Below are positions 61,101-64,000 of a DNA stretch of 64,000 nucleotides, in pieces. The number at the start of each line of letters is the position of its first letter. Position 1 is the first letter of the stretch. The DNA comes from Allobosea sp. 117 (GTDB lineage: Bacteria > Pseudomonadota > Alphaproteobacteria > Rhizobiales > Xanthobacteraceae). Under the pieces are notes generated by a model, which worked only from the letters and a program-made list of their open reading frames with translations, did not search any database and was not told the DNA's origin. The stretch is taken from NCBI RefSeq assembly GCF_000702305.1, contig NZ_JNLC01000018.1, forward strand, positions 1 to 64,000, in the 5' to 3' direction. Made by a program: the position numbers and the translations under genes.

Positions 61101-61989
61101 GATCGATGACATCGCCGAGTTGAAGCGCGAGGTGTTCGGCCCGGTGCTGCATGTGGTGCGCTTCAAGCGCGAGGCGCTGGACGAGCTGATCGCCGCGATC
61201 AACGCCACCGGCTACGGTCTCACCTTCGGCCTGCATACCCGCATCGACGAGACCATCGCGCATGTCACCGAGCGCATCTCGGTCGGCAATGTCTATGTGA
61301 ACCGCAACATCATCGGCGCCGTGGTCGGCGTGCAGTCCTTCGGCGGCCACGGCCTCTCCGGCACCGGCCCGAAGGCCGGCGGCCCGCTCTATCTGCGCCG
61401 CCTGCTCTCCCTCCGCCCGGAGGCTTCGCCGCTCGCCGGCACGGCGCAGGCGCCGGAGCCGGCGCGTCTCTGGCTCGACTTCCTCACCGATCCGCTGGCG
61501 CGCGAACGCGTCGCCGCCGTCCTCGACGCCGCGCTCCCCGGCACCGCGATCGAGCTTCCGGGCCCGGTCGGCGAGCGCAACATCTATGCGCTGGAGCCGC
61601 GCGGCACCGTGCTGTGCCTGCCCTCGACCGAGCTCGGTCTCGCCGTGCAGGTCGCAGCGGCGTTGGCGACCGGAAACCGCGTGCTGCTGGAGACTACCGA
61701 CGCTCCCAAGCTGCCCAAGGCGCTCCGCGGGCTCGTCGACACGACGACCGACCTCGCCGAAGCGAGGTTCGATGCGGTGCTGTTCGAAGGCGACAGCGAC
61801 ACGCTGCGCCAACTCGCCCAACAGATGGCGGCGCGGCCGGGTCCGCTCGTCATGGTGCATGGCGCGAGTTCCGAGGGCCTCGCACGCGGCGGCGAGACCT
61901 ATCCGCTGGACATGCTGGTGCTGGAGCGCTCCACCAGCACCAACACAGCGGCAGCCGGCGGCAATGCCAGCCTGATGACGATCGGCTGA
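58162..61989 (+). CDS. putA: Trifunctional proline utilisation protein PutA (regulator, proline dehydrogenase, glutamate-semialdehyde dehydrogenase)
   Basis: 1275 residues. The N-terminal ribbon-helix-helix DNA-binding domain (about 1-48: TTIGVKIDDELRSRLKAAAE, RTPHALVKQALVNAVE) marks a trifunctional PutA. The PRODH barrel (about 190-540) has IGFVVQAYQKR, RLVKGAYWDSEIKRAQ and GTHETLLAYLVRRLLE. The P5C dehydrogenase part (about 580-1080) has ISPWNFPLAIFTGQVAAALA, ETGGQNAMIVDSSA and catalytic Cys in GQRCSALRIL. A C-terminal domain of about 170 residues makes it a long, type B PutA. It oxidises proline to glutamate on the inner membrane. Single gene with three operator-like 9-mers nearby. Confidence 0.97.
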   Translation: MATTTIGVKIDDELRSRLKAAAEGQGRTPHALVKQALVNAVERAELGLHPEEQPPLPFTPSDVESPFLDFARGVRPQSVLRARITGAYRVPEPECVPLLIAEATLPDHRAQAAKERAASLVAALREKGQKGAVEGLIHEYSLSSQEGVALMCLAEALLRIPDRATRDALIRDKIGVGDWQSHVGHSPSLFVNAATWGLVVTGKLTSTTSETGLTGALTRLIGRGGEPLIRKGVDLAMRMMGEQFVTGQTISEALANSRKMEAKGFRYSFDMLGEAATTEADAARYLADYEQAIHAIGKASDRRGIYEGPGISIKLSALHPRYSRAQYDRVIGELLPRLVHLARLARHYDIGLNIDAEEADRLELSLDLLESLCFEETLSGWNGIGFVVQAYQKRCPYVIDYLIDLARRSGHRLMIRLVKGAYWDSEIKRAQLDGLEGFPVYTRKVHTDVSYLACARKMLAAPDAIFPQFATHNAQTLATVMEMAGGNYYGGQYEFQCLHGMGEPLYEEVVGRDKLNRPCRVYAPVGTHETLLAYLVRRLLENGANSSFVNRIADETVSIDELVANPVDVARAVEPLGSPHPKIALPAALFGAERRNSEGLDLSNEQRLASLAAALLASSAAPLHATPLLGDGPAAGIPRTLLNPADRRDVVGTVEDATPEIVARAMEQAAAAAPIWQSTPPAERAQCLIRAADLMESRMPMLIGVIVREAGKSLANAIGEVREAVDFLRYYGVQVRDQFSNDTHRPLGPVVCISPWNFPLAIFTGQVAAALAAGNPVLAKPAEETPLIAGLAVGILREAGVPAGAVQYLPGAGNVGAALVADPATRGVMFTGSTEVARLIQAELAKRLSPEGRAIPLIAETGGQNAMIVDSSALAEQVVGDVIASAFDSAGQRCSALRILCVQDDVADRILAMLKGALKEIAVGNPVRLSTDVGPVITDEARATIEAHIERLREAGRAVEQLELRPECAHGTFVPPTLIEIDDIAELKREVFGPVLHVVRFKREALDELIAAINATGYGLTFGLHTRIDETIAHVTERISVGNVYVNRNIIGAVVGVQSFGGHGLSGTGPKAGGPLYLRRLLSLRPEASPLAGTAQAPEPARLWLDFLTDPLARERVAAVLDAALPGTAIELPGPVGERNIYALEPRGTVLCLPSTELGLAVQVAAALATGNRVLLETTDAPKLPKALRGLVDTTTDLAEARFDAVLFEGDSDTLRQLAQQMAARPGPLVMVHGASSEGLARGGETYPLDMLVLERSTSTNTAAAGGNASLMTIG

Positions 61990-62096
61990 GCCTCCGGCCG
62001 CCAGCGGAAGGCTGGCGGCCGCTGCGTCATTTTGCGAAGATGCGGCCCCCGCAGCCGGCGCCGATAACGCCGGGCCGGGACCGAGGCCGGGAGGCG

Positions 62097-63194
62097 ATGG
62101 ACGAACACCGCAATTCCTTCGACGCGCTGCGGCTGCTCGCCGCGCTGCTCGTCCTTGTCGGCCACCTGCACGGTATGCTCGGCAATCCGCTGGCGATGGT
62201 CCCGCTGGTCCACCTGCCGTTGGAGAGCGTCGGCGTCACCATCTTCTTCTTCGTCAGCGGCTATCTGATCTCGCGGAGCGTGCTGCGCGGCGCCTCTGCG
62301 CGCTACTACATCGCCTCGCGCATGCTGCGCATCTATCCGGGCCTCATCGTGGCGCTGCTCGCCTCGATCGCGCTCGGCCTTGTCATCGGCCGCCTGCCGC
62401 CCGCCCAGTTCCTCGCCGATCCGGGTACGCTGCGCTTCCTGTTCGGCAACCTCGTCCCGTTCTTCCAGGAACAGCCGATCGCCCTGCCCGGCGTGTTCGA
62501 GACCGCCATATGGCCGGCGGTCAATGGCTCGCTCTGGACCATCAAATACGAGCTGATCTGCTACCTAATCTTCTTCGCCTTCTGCCTGATCCCGCAGCCG
62601 CGGCTCAGGCTCGCGGCGATGGCCTGTGCGGTCGCGACCTTCTTCATCTATGCCTATGTCGTCTTTCCAAAGCTGCCGCCCCCCTCGCCGGATATCCTGT
62701 TCACATGGGTGAACCGCTACTATTTCGTGCTGTTCACCTTCTGCTTCGGCCTCGGCTCGGCACTGGCGATGCTGTCGAGCCTGCGCTGGTTCGATTTCCG
62801 GCTGGCGGCCGTGGTGGCGGCGGCGCTGGTCTTCGCCCTCCCCGGCACCGATCTCGGACGCGCGGCCAATCTGCTGCTCATCTGCACGCTGTCGCTCGGC
62901 ATCGCGCGACTGCGCATTCCGGTGCTCTCGCGCGTCGACCGTGTCGGCGACCTGTCCTATGGCGTCTATCTCTACGCCTATCCGGTGTCGAACTTCGGCG
63001 CGACCTACCTCGCCGGCACCCTGCCGGTGTGGGGCATCTACGCCTTCACGCTGGTCGTCACCTTCGCGCTCGCCTTCCTCTCGTGGAAGCTCGTCGAGGC
63101 GCCCGCCCTCGCCCTGCGCCGCAGGCTGCGGCGCACGCCACGGCCCGCCGTGCCCGTGAGCGAGCCCTCCGAGGCGCTGAACAACGCGGCCTGA
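62097..63194 (+). CDS. Acyltransferase family membrane protein (OafA/YrhL type)
   Basis: 365 residues, about ten membrane helices. The N-terminal motif NSFDALRLLAALLVLVGHLH (active-site His 21-type in the VGH) and FFFVSGYLISRSVLRG with RMLRIYPGLIVALL are standard for the acyltransferase 3 family that O-acetylates polysaccharide or other surface molecules. LSYGVYLYAYPVSN is the late-helix motif. No SGNH domain is fused. GGGAGG precedes the ATG. Confidence 0.9.
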   Translation: MDEHRNSFDALRLLAALLVLVGHLHGMLGNPLAMVPLVHLPLESVGVTIFFFVSGYLISRSVLRGASARYYIASRMLRIYPGLIVALLASIALGLVIGRLPPAQFLADPGTLRFLFGNLVPFFQEQPIALPGVFETAIWPAVNGSLWTIKYELICYLIFFAFCLIPQPRLRLAAMACAVATFFIYAYVVFPKLPPPSPDILFTWVNRYYFVLFTFCFGLGSALAMLSSLRWFDFRLAAVVAAALVFALPGTDLGRAANLLLICTLSLGIARLRIPVLSRVDRVGDLSYGVYLYAYPVSNFGATYLAGTLPVWGIYAFTLVVTFALAFLSWKLVEAPALALRRRLRRTPRPAVPVSEPSEALNNAA

Positions 63195-63197
63195 GGA

Positions 63198-64000
63198 TCA
63201 GTGGCGGGCGCTCTTGATCCGGCGCTCGACGCTCTGGCTGAACAGCGACATCGCATAGCAGCAGACGAAGAAGACGAGGGCGGCGAAGGCGTAGCCCTCG
63301 CGGCCGAGGCCGAGCCAGTTCGGGTCCTTCAGCGACTGGCCGACGATGCCGAGCAGGTCGAACAGGCCAATGATCGAGACCAGCGTCGTGTCCTTGAACA
63401 GGTCGATCACCGTGTTCACGATGCCCGGCACCACCAGCCGGAAGGCCTGCGGCAGCACCACCTGCCGGTGAGCGCCCCAGAAGCCGAGGCCGATCGCTGC
63501 CGCGGCCTCGTACTGCCCCCTGGGTACGCCCTGCAGGCCGCCCCGGATGATCTCGGCGAAATAGGCCGAGACGAAAAGCGACAGGCCGACGATGGCGCGC
63601 AGCAGCCGGTCGAAGGTGATGCCCTCCGGCAGGAACATCGGCAGCATCACCATCGCCATGAACAGCACGGTGAGCAGCGGCACGCCGCGCAGCACCTCGA
63701 TGAAGATCGTGCAGGCCCAGCGGATGACCGGCAGGCCGGAGCGGCGCCCGAGTGCCAGCAGCACGCCGAGGGGCAGCGAGATGGCGACGGTGGCGAAGGT
63801 CAGGATGATATTGAGCGAAAGCCCGCCCCATTGATCGGTGGGGACGAAGGCGAGGCCGAACACGCCGCCCACCATCAGCACGCCGACGATCGCCGGGCAG
63901 AGCGTGACGAGCAGCGCCACGCACAACACACGGAAGGGATTGCGCGGCCAGATGGCGAGCGCGGTGAAGGCGAGGAGCACGAGCCCGGCGAGGTTCACCC
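63198..64000 (-). CDS. aapM: General L-amino acid ABC transporter permease (AapM-like), 5' end outside the window
   Basis: About 267 visible residues of a polar amino-acid permease; the frame runs off the window end, so the true start is beyond 64000 (family members are about 380 residues). Features: FVPTDQWGGLSLNIILTFA, FIEVLRGVPLLTVLFMAMVM, MFLPEGITFDRLLRAIVGL, the EAA coupling motif QYEAAAAIGLGFWGAHRQVV and FKDTTLVSIIGLFDLLGIV. All match the AapM/YhdY group. Partner genes would be outside the window; the aapJQMP order puts aapQ upstream on this strand. Confidence 0.9.
   Translation of the reverse strand, partial: VNLAGLVLLAFTALAIWPRNPFRVLCVALLVTLCPAIVGVLMVGGVFGLAFVPTDQWGGLSLNIILTFATVAISLPLGVLLALGRRSGLPVIRWACTIFIEVLRGVPLLTVLFMAMVMLPMFLPEGITFDRLLRAIVGLSLFVSAYFAEIIRGGLQGVPRGQYEAAAAIGLGFWGAHRQVVLPQAFRLVVPGIVNTVIDLFKDTTLVSIIGLFDLLGIVGQSLKDPNWLGLGREGYAFAALVFFVCCYAMSLFSQSVERRIKSARH

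Noticed and set aside
60043-61860. A 605-codon open frame antisense to putA
   Set aside because: Mirror image of GC3 bias within a well-conserved gene; no ribosome site or domain.

Overview
The window is a GC-rich (roughly two-thirds G+C by eye) chromosomal segment from an alphaproteobacterium, most likely Hyphomicrobiales (Rhizobiales). Support comes from family content typical of that order (DUF2336, DUF3126, DUF3297, a transglutaminase-like cysteine peptidase beside a PilZ protein, a CHCC zinc finger, AapM) and from two kinds of long palindromic intergenic repeat familiar from those genomes. The periplasmic sulfur-oxidation genes would suit a sulfur-oxidising genus such as Starkeya or Ancylobacter, but the genus is a guess.

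Layout. 1-2.6 kb: translation genes, with tRNA-Tyr, tRNA-Gly and tuf on the minus strand and rlmB divergent. 2.9-5.4 kb: an MFS transporter, RidA and tRNA-Thr with a nearby broken tRNA-Thr copy. 5.7-12.0 kb: a tightly coupled periplasmic redox operon (molybdenum hydroxylase small and large subunits, monoheme cytochrome c, FccB-type flavoprotein, SoxX, SoxY, SoxZ, SoxA), facing a two-component system (12.0-14.2 kb). No SoxB or SoxCD gene is present in the window and the SoxY C-terminus is not canonical, so this is not an ordinary thiosulfate-oxidising Sox operon.

14.5-20.3 kb: mixed housekeeping and stress genes (DUF892, pirin, sulfite-oxidase-like protein, TerC, lytic transglycosylase), with a candidate structured RNA between terC and the transglycosylase. 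20.4-24.8 kb: a polyamine-type ABC importer whose genes are interrupted by two repeat elements. 24.9-33.8 kb: small enzymes, NAD kinase, DUF2336, a flavin enzyme pair, an L,D-transpeptidase and an orphan ParA. 33.8-35.1 kb: a cytoplasmic trypsin-like protease with a small partner protein. 35.2-41.5 kb: thrS, yidD, an Fe-S scaffold, folE, hisI, a CBS protein and a rhomboid protease preceded by a possible leader RNA.

41.8-49.6 kb: PilZ, cysteine peptidase, gamma carbonic anhydrase, cysE, hydrolases and a flavin monooxygenase. 49.6-51.9 kb: eutBC. 52-58 kb: a hydrolase, an unknown large membrane protein, a DUF900 lipoprotein, a DMT exporter and an LLM flavin oxidoreductase. 58.2-62 kb: a full trifunctional putA with three copies of a PutA-operator-like 9-mer. 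62-64 kb: an acyltransferase and the 3' part of an amino-acid ABC permease cut by the window edge.

No CRISPR array, rRNA gene, transposase or prophage gene was seen.
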